Below the pieces are notes generated by a model. That model was not told where the DNA came from and ran no database searches. It worked only from the letters and a program-made list of their open reading frames with translations. The translations under genes were made by a program, and so were the position numbers. A stretch of DNA of 47,985 nucleotides, taken from assembly GCA_964648215.1 (NCBI GenBank), contig CAZYMF010000014.1:1-47985 (forward strand), written 5' to 3'. Of the stretch, positions 27,285-35,792 are shown in pieces. This DNA is from CAZYMF01 sp964648215. Its GTDB lineage: Bacteria; Desulfobacterota; Binatia; HRBIN30; JACQVA1. Position 1 is the stretch's first letter. Every line of letters starts with the position of its first letter.

Positions 27285-28397
27285 ATGACCTCGGCCGGTG
27301 ACCAAGGGATTGAGTCGGCGCCCACATGGGCGGCGGCGACGCCGGGTTTGCTGGTGGCGCTGACGTTGGTTTTGAGCGCCGTAGCAACCGCGAAGCTGAC
27401 CCTGCTAGCGTGCCGTGTACCGGTCGGCATCGAGCTGCTAGCGGGTTCCCTCGCCCTGCTGTGCCTGGGTCTGAGCACCACCGCGCCAGCCCGCATTGTC
27501 GCAGGGCCGGCAGCGACGCTGGCCACAGTTGGCGCCGGGTTCGCCGGGCTGGCGTTGGGACGCTTGCTTCCGGAGGAGCCCCTGGCCGTGGCTGCACTGT
27601 GGGGTCCGCTGCTGCTGCTGTCGGCCATCGTCGGACTTCGCACGTGGATTCGCAGCGCCGCCGGGATCCTGGGCGGTGCCGCGCTGGCCTTCCTCATCCT
27701 CCCCGCCGCCTCCGCTGGCAGCTCCGGCCTGAGCGTGGAGCCAACGTACCGGGGGATGGCCATTGCCCCCGTCTGGATGGCCGTGGACCGCTCGCTCCTG
27801 GTGGGAGCCGCGGCCCTGGTCGGCGGCTGTTTGCTCCTGATCCTTCAGACGCGGCGGTCCGGCAGCGAAGAGGAGATGCGGCGCTACCAGGCGCTCGGAC
27901 GCCTGATGAGAGGGAAGGGCGGCCTCACCGCGGCGCACTACGGCGCCGTGGTGGCAGCGCTGGCGGACCACCGTTGGTGCGTGGCTGGTGTGGCGCTGGC
28001 CGAAGATGGCATGCTGCGCGTCTTAGCGGCCCGGGCGCCGGGGGGCCAGGTACCGTGGTCGACATTCGCTCGGGCTCTGCGCGACGGGGTGGTGCCCCTC
28101 CAGGATGCGGAAAACTCGTTGGCCCGCGCCGCACGGTTGGCCACGGTGGTCACGGTGCACTCCTGTAGGGAGCTGATCGGCGGCATGCTGCGCCGATTCA
28201 GCCCGGAGGAACACCACACCGCCGGCAGCCCGCGCGAAGGCTGCGTCGTACCGTTCGGCAGCACCGCGATGCGCGGCGTTCTCTTCGCCGTCGGCGACGC
28301 GGAATCCTTTCCGCGCAAGGATTGGTTGCTCGATCTGGCGGCCGTCTTGACCCTGATCGAAAGGCAGGCGACGGAGAAGGGCGGGGGTTCCCAATGA
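27285..28397 (+). CDS. Multi-pass membrane protein with C-terminal soluble domain, unknown
   Basis: The protein has 370 residues: six or so hydrophobic segments in residues 15-195, then a cytoplasmic part (about 200-370) whose pattern (HRWCVAGVALAEDGMLRVLAAR ... GVLFAVGDAESFPRKDWLLDLAAVL) is reminiscent of a GAF-type sensor. I cannot name the family. Its stop overlaps the start of the next gene (ATGA). A TTG at 27276 is an alternative start. Confidence 0.65.
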   Translation: MTSAGDQGIESAPTWAAATPGLLVALTLVLSAVATAKLTLLACRVPVGIELLAGSLALLCLGLSTTAPARIVAGPAATLATVGAGFAGLALGRLLPEEPLAVAALWGPLLLLSAIVGLRTWIRSAAGILGGAALAFLILPAASAGSSGLSVEPTYRGMAIAPVWMAVDRSLLVGAAALVGGCLLLILQTRRSGSEEEMRRYQALGRLMRGKGGLTAAHYGAVVAALADHRWCVAGVALAEDGMLRVLAARAPGGQVPWSTFARALRDGVVPLQDAENSLARAARLATVVTVHSCRELIGGMLRRFSPEEHHTAGSPREGCVVPFGSTAMRGVLFAVGDAESFPRKDWLLDLAAVLTLIERQATEKGGGSQ

Positions 28398-29704
28398 AGA
28401 GGGCCACGGCCGTCGTCCTCGTCGCGGCGGCGACCTGGCTGGTCGGCTACGCAATGGCACGGTCGACCAGCCCGGAACAGGAGTTCGGCCGCGGTCTGGC
28501 CGCCCTGGCGGCGGGCGATTTTCCCGTTGCGGAACGGCGCTTTCGAGCCGTCGTGCAGTCCGATCCGCGATCCTACGAGGGGTACAACAACCTGGCCGTC
28601 GCCTGCGCCGCGCAAGGCCACGACGAGGAGGCGGCCGCGGCGCTGCAGACAGCGATCCGCCTGCGCCCGGAGTACGAGCGCGCGCATCAGAACCTGGCGG
28701 CCGTCTACGTCCGATTGGCTGCCAAGCAGTTGCTCGCCGCAGCGCAGCACACGGAAGGGGCACGCCGGCAATCGTTCGCGCTCACCGCGCGGGCCCTGCT
28801 CGAGGCCGGGCCGAAGCTGGCTCCGCCCGATCTCCTGGCCCAGGCCGCCAGCCTGGCAACCGCTCCGGCGGTCCGCGCGTCCGAAGCCGCGCCGGCGACG
28901 CCAACCCCAACGCCCACAGCCACACCACCCGCCGTGGCAACGCCGTCGGCGCCACGACCGACACCGGTGCGGTCGCTGGCGCGGGTCGAGGCCGTGGAGA
29001 TCGAGCCGGTCGGTGCCCGCGCCTTGGTGATCGATCCGGCGCGTCGCGTCGCGCGGCTCTTCCGCCGCGACACGGACGGATTGACGCCCGCGGGCCAGTG
29101 GCCGCTGGCCATCCACGGTCGGGTCGGCGGCGCATCGCTGCTCCAAGTTAGCCGCCGGTCGAACTTTAGCGTGCGGCTGCGCGATCCCGCGCGCGCTGCG
29201 CCAGCGTCGTGGCTGATCGAGTCGGCGGCGAAATCGACCAAAGCGCCGGATGCGATCGTCCTGGCGACGCCGGACTTTCGCGCCGCAACGCAGTCGCTGG
29301 TCCCGGGGCAGGCGGTCGTGGTCGTCGCCGCAAACGGGACCGTCGCCTTGTCGGACGAGCTCGGGGCGGAGCTACGCCGGCGCGTCGAAGCATGGCGTGC
29401 GGCTTGGTCGACGGCCGACCTGAAAGCTTACGCCTCCTTCTACGCGGCGGACTTCGTCGACGATGACGGCCGCTCCCGTGCCGATTGGGAGGCGCGCAAG
29501 CGGGCCATCTTCGAGCATAGCGGCACCATTCGGGTGGCCATCGAGCAGGTCGCCGTCAACGCCTTCGGCGCTGTCGCCGATGTCACCTTCGAGCAGAGCT
29601 ATGCTTCCGCGTTGCAACGGTCGCGCTGCCGCAAGGAGCTGGTGTGGCGCGAGAGCGCGCCCGGCGTGTGGCAGATCGCCGCCGAACGGGTCGTCGGCGA
29701 GTAG
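28394..29704 (+). CDS. TPR protein with C-terminal NTF2-like (Cds6-type) domain
   Basis: The 436-residue protein has an N-terminal signal/anchor (VVLVAAATWLVGYAMA), about three TPRs (35-125, e.g. YNNLAVACAAQGHDEEAAAAL), a Thr/Pro linker (about 165-195), a middle domain of unknown type, and a C-terminal NTF2-like domain (about 325-436: VEAWRAAWSTADLKAYASFY ... ELVWRESAPGVWQI). The latter is seen in periplasmic L,D-transpeptidase-associated proteins, but no transpeptidase Cys motif is present here. Probably exported; function unknown. Confidence 0.7.
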   Translation: MKRATAVVLVAAATWLVGYAMARSTSPEQEFGRGLAALAAGDFPVAERRFRAVVQSDPRSYEGYNNLAVACAAQGHDEEAAAALQTAIRLRPEYERAHQNLAAVYVRLAAKQLLAAAQHTEGARRQSFALTARALLEAGPKLAPPDLLAQAASLATAPAVRASEAAPATPTPTPTATPPAVATPSAPRPTPVRSLARVEAVEIEPVGARALVIDPARRVARLFRRDTDGLTPAGQWPLAIHGRVGGASLLQVSRRSNFSVRLRDPARAAPASWLIESAAKSTKAPDAIVLATPDFRAATQSLVPGQAVVVVAANGTVALSDELGAELRRRVEAWRAAWSTADLKAYASFYAADFVDDDGRSRADWEARKRAIFEHSGTIRVAIEQVAVNAFGAVADVTFEQSYASALQRSRCRKELVWRESAPGVWQIAAERVVGE

Positions 29705-29705
29705 G

Positions 29706-30221
29706 TCAGGCCGGTGGACGAGCCTCGAGACGGCGCCGGATGAGAAACAGTGCAGCACCCTCGTTCCCGTGCGGATCCTGTAGGTTGACGCCGGCAACCT
29801 CGAGAACGACCTCAGGCTGCCGCGCGGCCCGCACCTGACGCGGGGGAAGCGTCGCTTCGGTACGAATGGCGGCGAGCATCGCGGCGGCTTCGGCATGGCC
29901 GTCGACCAGAAGGTCCGCCAGTCTGTGCGGCGCCGAACGAGCTTCCCCAGCCGGAGTACCGAGCAGGGTCCGTGCGCCCTGGTCGAGCTCGGTGCAGGTG
30001 CCGTCGATCGCGACGAGAAGCCAACCCTCGGCTTGATCCGGGGCGTCGAGCAGGCCCGCCGGCGCCGGCTTGGGGCTCAGGGGGAGCAGCGGTTCGCCCG
30101 CGCTCTGCCGGAGGGTCGCTTTGATCCGGTCGACTCGGGTGAGGCGCCAGCGCAGGCGGACCGCCGCGCCGAAAAATAGCGCCGCGGCCAGAAGGGCGAG
30201 GGCCACAGCGAGTTGATTCAC
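29706..30221 (-). CDS. Single-pass membrane protein with PAS-like domain
   Basis: The 171-residue protein has one N-terminal membrane helix (LAVALALLAAALFFGAAVRL), then a small domain with WLLVAIDGTCTELDQGARTLLG and VVLEVAGVNLQD, resembling a PAS fold with no output module. Its GTG start overlaps the upstream stop (GTGA). Function unknown. Confidence 0.55.
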   Translation of the reverse strand: MNQLAVALALLAAALFFGAAVRLRWRLTRVDRIKATLRQSAGEPLLPLSPKPAPAGLLDAPDQAEGWLLVAIDGTCTELDQGARTLLGTPAGEARSAPHRLADLLVDGHAEAAAMLAAIRTEATLPPRQVRAARQPEVVLEVAGVNLQDPHGNEGAALFLIRRRLEARPPA

Positions 30222-30718
30222 TCGTTCCCCGCCAGGCCGAGCCGCTTCACAGCGTCAGCGAGTCCGCGCATCTGGTGTCGGAGCAGGTCGCGCCAGGAGG
30301 AGATATCCGGCTCGGGGAAGTGCTGCGCCGTCGTCACGACAATGCGAACCGCCGTCAGCCGCGGCTTCAGCTCGGCCGCAATCGCGTGGAGCGCTCCTGC
30401 GACGGTCAGCCGCAGGCCTTCGGCGGAGCCGGGGGCGCGCAGAGCATCGGCGATTTCCCGCTGCGCCGCCGCCGGGTTGAAGGTGTCGGCGAGCTCGAGC
30501 CGGACCGAGCGTACCCCAGGCCACCATCGCGCCGGGGAGGGCTCGCGGGGAGAGCGCCGGCGCCGCGCGTCGACGACGAGGGCAGGGCGGGGCCAGCTCC
30601 CGGGATCGCCGCGCAGCGGTGTCAACCAGTGGAACTCGTAGTCGGGCTCGACCAGAACGGCCAGGGTCTCGGCAACGCGTTCATTGTCGCACATGCCGTA
30701 CACGCGCAGAGGTTGCAT
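30218..30718 (-). CDS. Conserved-looking hypothetical protein
   Basis: The 166-residue protein starts MQPLRVYGMCDNERVAETL. The alternating hydrophobic pattern, with VRIVVTTAQHFPEP and ALVVDARRR, suggests a Rossmann-like or receiver-like fold, but I recognise no family. The frame stays open upstream only as antisense of dGTPase; ATG 30718 lies in the divergent gap and is the likely start. Translational coupling to the PAS-like gene supports that it is real. Confidence 0.5.
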   Translation of the reverse strand: MQPLRVYGMCDNERVAETLAVLVEPDYEFHWLTPLRGDPGSWPRPALVVDARRRRSPREPSPARWWPGVRSVRLELADTFNPAAAQREIADALRAPGSAEGLRLTVAGALHAIAAELKPRLTAVRIVVTTAQHFPEPDISSWRDLLRHQMRGLADAVKRLGLAGNE

Positions 30719-30770
30719 GGCTGGTGGGTCTTCTCTGTCACCGTGCGGCGGCCGAGGCAAGGGCTTTTTG

Positions 30771-30799
30771 TTGCCGGTGACGGCGGCGCCCAGTATAGG
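30771..30799 (+). promoter_or_regulatory. Promoter of the dGTPase gene, leaderless type
   Basis: TTGCCG (30771-30776), a 17-base spacer and TATAGG (30794-30799) end six bases before the ATG at 30806, so transcription would begin at or next to the start codon. GGGAGGG lies too close to the ATG for a normal ribosome site. Confidence 0.5.
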
Positions 30800-30805
30800 G
30801 AGGGC

Positions 30806-31948
30806 ATGGTCGACGTCCCGGATACGGAAGCGCACTTGACGAGCTACGCGATGCGGAGCAGCGGGAGCCGAGGCCGGCGGCACGCCGAGCCCGAGCATCC
30901 GTTTCGGCCGGCGTTTCAGCGCGACCGCGATCGCATCATCCACTCGGTGGCCTTTCGCCGCCTTGAGTACAAGACGCAGGTCTTCGTCAACTCGGAGGGC
31001 GACTACTACCGGACGCGGCTGACGCACACGATGGAGGCGGCGCAGATTGCGCGGACGATTGCCCGCGTGCTCCGCCTCAACGAGGATCTCGCCGAGGCCG
31101 CCGCCTTGGCGCACGACCTCGGCCATACGCCCTTTGGGCACGCCGGCGAACGCATCCTCAACGACCTGATGAAGCCCCACGGGGGCTTCGAGCACAACGC
31201 ACAGAGCTTGCGGATCGTCGATTGGTTGGAGGAGCGCTATCCACGCTTTCGTGGCCTGAACCTGACCTGGGAGCTGCGCGAGGGCATCGTGAAGCATTCG
31301 CCGCCCTACGATCGGCCGTTGGCACGCGACTTCAACCCCGGGCAAGCCCCGTGTCTGGAAATCCAGATCGTCGACTACGCCGACGAGATTGCCTACAACA
31401 GCCACGACATCGACGACGGGCTCCACTCGGGACTCCTCGACCCCGAGGAGGTCGGCCGCGTGACCCTGTGGCGGGAGGCTCTGGCCGCGGTGCAGGCGAA
31501 ATACCCGGACGCGGGCGTTCACGTGCTGCGCTACCAGGCCATCCGCCGCCTGATCGACCGTTTCGTCACCGACCTGATCGCCACCGTGCGGGAACGCCTG
31601 GCCGCCGAGCAGGTTGTCCGCGTCGACGACGTGCGGCGCTACGCGCGGCCGCTGGTGACGCTGTCGCCGGAGATGGAAGAGCGCCGCCTGGAGCTGAAGG
31701 CGTTCCTGATGGAGAAGCTCTACCAACATCACCGCGTGGTGCGGATGATGATCAAGGCCCAACGGGTGATTGCGGAGCTGTTCAACACCTACATGGCGGC
31801 GCCGGAGCAGCTACCGCCGCACATCGCGCAACGCACGCGCGAAGGCGAGCCGATTGCGCGGGTGGTGGCCGACTATATTGCCGGGATGACCGATCGCTTC
31901 GCGCTCGACGAGCACCGCAAGCTGTTCGACCCGCACGAGCGCGTATGA
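30806..31948 (+). CDS. dgt: Deoxyguanosinetriphosphate triphosphohydrolase (HD domain)
   Basis: The 380-residue protein belongs to the dGTPase family: RDRIIHSVAFRRLEYKTQVF, metal ligand H74 in RLTHTMEAAQIAR, and H103-D104 in AHDLGHTPFGHAGE. It hydrolyses dGTP (or other dNTPs) to the nucleoside and tripolyphosphate, controlling the dNTP pool. The ATG at 30806 follows a promoter with almost no leader. The C-terminal YIAGMTDRFALDEH is conserved in the family. Confidence 0.93.
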   Translation: MVDVPDTEAHLTSYAMRSSGSRGRRHAEPEHPFRPAFQRDRDRIIHSVAFRRLEYKTQVFVNSEGDYYRTRLTHTMEAAQIARTIARVLRLNEDLAEAAALAHDLGHTPFGHAGERILNDLMKPHGGFEHNAQSLRIVDWLEERYPRFRGLNLTWELREGIVKHSPPYDRPLARDFNPGQAPCLEIQIVDYADEIAYNSHDIDDGLHSGLLDPEEVGRVTLWREALAAVQAKYPDAGVHVLRYQAIRRLIDRFVTDLIATVRERLAAEQVVRVDDVRRYARPLVTLSPEMEERRLELKAFLMEKLYQHHRVVRMMIKAQRVIAELFNTYMAAPEQLPPHIAQRTREGEPIARVVADYIAGMTDRFALDEHRKLFDPHERV

Positions 31949-31962
31949 GCGCTCGCCAGGTA

Positions 31963-31990
31963 ATGTCCGATAAGATACGTTATGGGAACT
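31963..31990 (-). other. dif-like XerC/XerD recombination site
   Basis: This 28-bp site sits in the 41-bp convergent gap. On the minus strand it reads AGTTCCCATAA, then CGTATC, then TTATCGGACAT: two 11-bp arms ending in ATAA/TTAT around a 6-bp centre, the exact layout of dif. Against E. coli dif I count 8/11, 4/6 and 7/11 matches, 19 of 28 in all. It touches the stop codon of the downstream TPR gene. No integrase or plasmid genes are nearby, so a chromosomal dif is more likely than a mobile-element site. Confidence 0.55.
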
Positions 31991-32655
31991 TAACCGGCGG
32001 CGCCCAGCTTCAGATTCAGCCCTTCCCGACTGGCCACGTCCGGGAAATCCTGCTGCACCTTCTTGTAGAGCGCATCCGCTTCCTTCTTCTCGCCCAACCC
32101 CTCGTGAACCCGTGCCGCGGCCAGCATCGCTTGCGGCTTGTACGGCCCATCCATCTCGGCGGCGGCGCTGTACTTGGCCAAGGCCTGCTTGGGGTCGCCC
32201 TTCTTCTCCAAGGCGGCGCCATAACCCAGGAGCGCTTGCTGTCGCAGATACTCGGGCATGTCGGACGCCGCCAACACGCCCTCGTAGCCGGTGACGGCGG
32301 CGTCCTCCTTGCCGGCGCGGACGTTCGCGTCCGCTTCGAGCAGCTTGGCGATGCGGCCGGCGGACGAAGACGCCCAGCGACTGGCGACCTGGGAGAACTG
32401 CTGCGCCGCGTCCGCCGGTTTGGCGTCGTGAGAGCTATTGAGAGCACGCGCCAGATCGGTGTTGGCGTCGCGCCGGCGGGCGTTGCGCAGCGCGAAGAAG
32501 CCGCTGACGGCGAGCGCCACGACGAGGGCAGCCACGCCGGCAACGACGAGGGTACGCTGGTTCTCGCGCCCCCACTCGGCCGCCCGGGTCGTCAGGGTTA
32601 CGAATTCATCGGGCCGCTTGAGGTCCTTGCGGCGGATACGGTTCGCTCGTGCCAC
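31990..32655 (-). CDS. YfgM-like (TPR_21) membrane-anchored tetratricopeptide protein
   Basis: The 221-residue protein has a basic cytoplasmic N-terminus, one membrane helix (TLVVAGVAALVVALAVSGFFAL) and a periplasmic TPR_21 domain (about 65-221) with LLGYGAALEKKGDPKQALAKY and EGLGEKKEADALY. YfgM-type proteins associate with SecYEG and periplasmic chaperones. The start is GTG 32655. It may be in one transcript with the nuclease gene 42 bases upstream. Confidence 0.75.
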   Translation of the reverse strand: MARANRIRRKDLKRPDEFVTLTTRAAEWGRENQRTLVVAGVAALVVALAVSGFFALRNARRRDANTDLARALNSSHDAKPADAAQQFSQVASRWASSSAGRIAKLLEADANVRAGKEDAAVTGYEGVLAASDMPEYLRQQALLGYGAALEKKGDPKQALAKYSAAAEMDGPYKPQAMLAAARVHEGLGEKKEADALYKKVQQDFPDVASREGLNLKLGAAG

Positions 32656-32697
32656 GTGTCTTTGGATTCCGGAAAAGGGTTGGGTTCGTGTTTCGGA

Positions 32698-33213
32698 TTA
32701 CATCTTATACTTGAAGTCGTCGGGTGTCATCTTCTCGAGGATCTCGGCCCACTTGTCGCGCGCGACGTTGGAGAGATTGGTGTCGGTGCCCTCCTCCATT
32801 TGCTGCAGCACACTGGAGGTCTCGAGCACGCGCTTGGCGACGTAGATCGGGCTCTTCGTCCGCAAGGCCAACGAGATCGCATCGCTCGGGCGCGAGTCGA
32901 TCAGGCGCTCGTTGCCGTTGATCTCGACGTGGATGACGGCGTAGTACGTGTTGTCCTTCAGGTCCGTGATCTCGACGGAGTCGACCTTCCCCCCGAGCTC
33001 GCCGATGATCGTGCGCAGGAGATCGTGCGTCATCGGGCGCGCCATCTTGATTCCCTCGAGCTCGGTGGCCATCGCGGTGGCTTCGAGCAGCCCGATCCAG
33101 ATGGGCAGATTCAGCTTGTTGTCCGGATCCTTCAGAATGACGATCGGCGTCTTGGTGACCGGATCGAGCGTCAGCCCGCCGACGCTCATCAACACAGATT
33201 CATCCAGACTCAT
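32698..33213 (-). CDS. Bifunctional nuclease family protein (DUF151)
   Basis: The 171-residue protein starts MSLDESVLMSVGGLTLDP after an AGGGAA ribosome site. It carries the BFN core: TPIVILKD, LPIWIGLLEATAMATELEG, MTHDLLRTII, and IDSRPSDAISLALR. The family has reported DNase/RNase activity; its physiological role in bacteria is poorly defined. Standard length. It lies downstream of the CoxE-like gene on the same strand (76-base gap). Confidence 0.92.
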   Translation of the reverse strand: MSLDESVLMSVGGLTLDPVTKTPIVILKDPDNKLNLPIWIGLLEATAMATELEGIKMARPMTHDLLRTIIGELGGKVDSVEITDLKDNTYYAVIHVEINGNERLIDSRPSDAISLALRTKSPIYVAKRVLETSSVLQQMEEGTDTNLSNVARDKWAEILEKMTPDDFKYKM

Positions 33214-33289
33214 CAGCCGTTCCCTGCCGGTGGAAGCATTCTGTGCAGAAAGGACCCGAGACGTCAATCCCTATTTGCCCCGTCGCGGC

Positions 33290-34699
33290 TCACGCGACCA
33301 TGCGGTCGATCACTTTGTAGAGCTGGTTGAGGTTGCGGCACTCCTCGACGATGTCGCAGAACGGCAAATAGCGATCCATCTCGCTGTCGCCGAAACCCCA
33401 GGTCATGCGGTTCTCCGGATTGAGCCAGATCACCTGCTTGGCCCGCCCCTGAATCTCCTTGAGCACCCACTCGTGCGGCAGGTTGTAGTTATTGCGCGCG
33501 TCCCCGAGCACGATCACCGTCGTCTTCGCGTTTATCGCGCCGATGTAGTCGCGCTGGAAGCTGCGGAAGGCACGGCCGAAATCGGAGTGCGCGAAGACGT
33601 TGATGATGTTCCCGGTGAGCGCGTACTCGATGGCCTCGCTGATCTCCTGCTCTTCGAAAAGATGCGTGATCTCCCCGATCTCGCTGACGAAGATGAAGCT
33701 GCGCACGCGCGAGTAGAGATCCTGCAGCGAGTACACGAACTGCAGCATGAATCGTGAAACGTTGCGCACCGAGTCGGAGACGTCGCACAGCACCACCACC
33801 TGGGGCTTGTCGCGCACCTTGCGGTCGAGCTGGATCTTGAACGGCACGCCGCCGTACTGCAGGTTCTTGCGCAGCGTGCTCTTGAGGTCGAACTTGCCGC
33901 GCTTGGCGCGGCGCCGGCGGATGGCGACGATGTTCTTGAGACGCTGCGCCAGCTTGGCGACCGCCTCCTTCATGCGGCGGATCTCGTCTTCCGAGAGATA
34001 GTAGAAGCTCTTCTCGGCCAGGCTGCGCATGCGCTCGTTCTCGCGCAGCGACTGGTCGCGCTTGGCGAGCTCGGCGCGCACGGCGCGCTTGATGATGTCG
34101 CTGAGGTCCTGCAGGCGCCGATCGAGGAAGCGCTGCAGCTGCTCGGACAGCGCGGGGTCGAGGCCGGCCTGCGCCAGCTGCTGGCGCAACGCGTCGAGCT
34201 CCTGCGCCAGATCGCCCAGGCCGAGCTGCTGCGCCAGACTGTGGGCGTAACGCCCTTCCTGGAACGAGCGCTCGATTTGGCTCGTCTTCGCCTCCGCCGC
34301 CGCCTCGCGCAGCATCTTCTCGAGCTTGCCGGTATCGTTCGACAACAGCGCCTGCGCCAGCTCGGAGAGCTCGACGTCCATCTCCTGCAGCGCCTGCGCC
34401 AGCTGATCCATGAGCGCTTGCAGCTGCGCGTCGGTGAGCTCGAGCGCGGCCTGCATGGCGGCGGCCCCGCCCTTGACGATCTCGCCCAGGCCGGTGAAGT
34501 ACAGATCGAACAGCTCGTCGAACACCGGCATGTCGACGCTGCGCTTCACCATCGTGGCGCGCAGCGTGTCCTTGAAGAGGGTACGGCTGTCGATGCCGAG
34601 CAGCTCGAGGGCCTGGAAGGAGTCCATGTTCTCGGCCATGGACACCCGCAGCCCATTCTGGCGCAGCAGAGCGGCAAACTCGAGAATCTTGTCGTCCAT
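33290..34699 (-). CDS. VWA-domain protein, CoxE-like
   Basis: The 469-residue protein has a helical, Gln/Leu-rich N-terminal half (coiled coil about 75-250) and a C-terminal von Willebrand A domain with the MIDAS motif DVSDSVRN and FAHSDFGRAF. CoxE-like VWA proteins work with MoxR AAA+ ATPases to insert metals or remodel target proteins. The ATPase gene is 17 bases upstream, a usual pairing. No carbon monoxide or methanol dehydrogenase genes are nearby, so the client is unknown. Confidence 0.88.
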   Translation of the reverse strand: MDDKILEFAALLRQNGLRVSMAENMDSFQALELLGIDSRTLFKDTLRATMVKRSVDMPVFDELFDLYFTGLGEIVKGGAAAMQAALELTDAQLQALMDQLAQALQEMDVELSELAQALLSNDTGKLEKMLREAAAEAKTSQIERSFQEGRYAHSLAQQLGLGDLAQELDALRQQLAQAGLDPALSEQLQRFLDRRLQDLSDIIKRAVRAELAKRDQSLRENERMRSLAEKSFYYLSEDEIRRMKEAVAKLAQRLKNIVAIRRRRAKRGKFDLKSTLRKNLQYGGVPFKIQLDRKVRDKPQVVVLCDVSDSVRNVSRFMLQFVYSLQDLYSRVRSFIFVSEIGEITHLFEEQEISEAIEYALTGNIINVFAHSDFGRAFRSFQRDYIGAINAKTTVIVLGDARNNYNLPHEWVLKEIQGRAKQVIWLNPENRMTWGFGDSEMDRYLPFCDIVEECRNLNQLYKVIDRMVA

Positions 34700-34716
34700 C
34701 GCGCCGCGTTCGCTTC

Positions 34717-35679
34717 TCAGTGAAGGAAGTCCTTGTTGCTGCTCTGCACGGCGTCGGGCGACTTGGCCTTTTGCCGTTGCACGTAGTCCTTCAGCTCGTC
34801 CTGTGCCTTGCGAATGTCCCCCTCGTACTTGAGGATCGCGCTGAGGGTGTCGTTCACCAGCTCGGCGTCGAGGTGTTCAACGTTGAGCAGCGTCAAGGCC
34901 TTCGCCCAGTCGAGGGTTTCGCTGATGCTCGGCACCTTCTTGAGGTCGATCTGCCGGATCCGCTGCACCGCGCCGACGACCTCCTGCGCCAATGCCTCGC
35001 TGATCCCGGGTACCTTCAACCGGACGATCCCGAGCTCTTGCTCGACGGGCGGAAAGTCGATGTACAGGTGCAGGCAGCGCCGCTTGAGCGCGTCGGACAT
35101 CTCCCGGGCATTGTTGCTCGTGAGCACCACCAGCGGCACGTGGCGGGCACGCAGCGTTCCCAGCTCCGGCACGCTGATCTGGAAATCGCTGAGAACCTCG
35201 AGCAGGAAGGCCTCGAACTCGGTGTCCGCCTTGTCGATCTCGTCGATCAGCAGCACGGTCTGGTTCGGCGCCGAGATCGCCTGCAGCAGCGGCCGCGGCA
35301 GGATGAAGCGATCGGAGAAGAACACGTCGTCCTCGCTGGCGATGTTGTCGACCGCTTCCTTGAGGGACTTCGCACTGCCCACCACCTCGCTGATCTTGTC
35401 CTTGAGGATCTGGGTATAGAGGAGCTGTTTGGCGTACTCCCACTCGTAGAGCGCCTTGGCTTCATCGAGGCCCTCGTAGCACTGCAGCCGGATCAGCTCC
35501 AAGCCGAGCGCGGCGGCCACCACCTTGGCCAGCTCCGTCTTGCCGACCCCCGCGGGACCCTCGACGAGGATCGGCTTGCCCAAGCGGCTCGCCAGGTACA
35601 CGACCGTCGCGATGCGCCGGTTGCAGATGTACTTCTGTTGCGCGAAGCGGTCGATCACGTCCTCGATCGATGCAAACAT
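34717..35679 (-). CDS. MoxR-family AAA+ ATPase
   Basis: The 320-residue protein has Walker A GPAGVGKTEL (about 41), Walker B VLLIDEIDKAD and sensor 1 VVLTSNNARE, followed by the MoxR lid domain. It acts as a chaperone-like ATPase with the CoxE-type VWA protein. GGAG precedes ATG 35679 by six bases. A candidate promoter (TTAGCG, 18 bases, TAGACT on the minus strand) is weak. Confidence 0.92.
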   Translation of the reverse strand: MFASIEDVIDRFAQQKYICNRRIATVVYLASRLGKPILVEGPAGVGKTELAKVVAAALGLELIRLQCYEGLDEAKALYEWEYAKQLLYTQILKDKISEVVGSAKSLKEAVDNIASEDDVFFSDRFILPRPLLQAISAPNQTVLLIDEIDKADTEFEAFLLEVLSDFQISVPELGTLRARHVPLVVLTSNNAREMSDALKRRCLHLYIDFPPVEQELGIVRLKVPGISEALAQEVVGAVQRIRQIDLKKVPSISETLDWAKALTLLNVEHLDAELVNDTLSAILKYEGDIRKAQDELKDYVQRQKAKSPDAVQSSNKDFLH

Positions 35680-35757
35680 GTCGGTCTCCAGTCTAGTGAG
35701 CGATCGGGCGCGACGCTAACACAGGCCCCCTGCCAAGACAACGAAGTGCGCCGCGCG

Positions 35758-35785
35758 TTGCGCCTCCACGGTCGTGCTCTATAAT
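35758..35785 (+). promoter_or_regulatory. Promoter of the NRDE gene, leaderless
   Basis: TTGCGC (35758-35763), a 16-base spacer and a perfect TATAAT (35780-35785). The GTG start codon is at 35793, eight bases past the -10 element, where transcription itself should start. No ribosome site is present. Confidence 0.7.
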
Positions 35786-35792
35786 CCGCGTC

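Noticed and set aside
31963..31990. Rho-independent terminator between convergent genes
   Set aside because: The arms are AT-rich and short with no uridine tract; the 11-6-11 layout fits a Xer site better.
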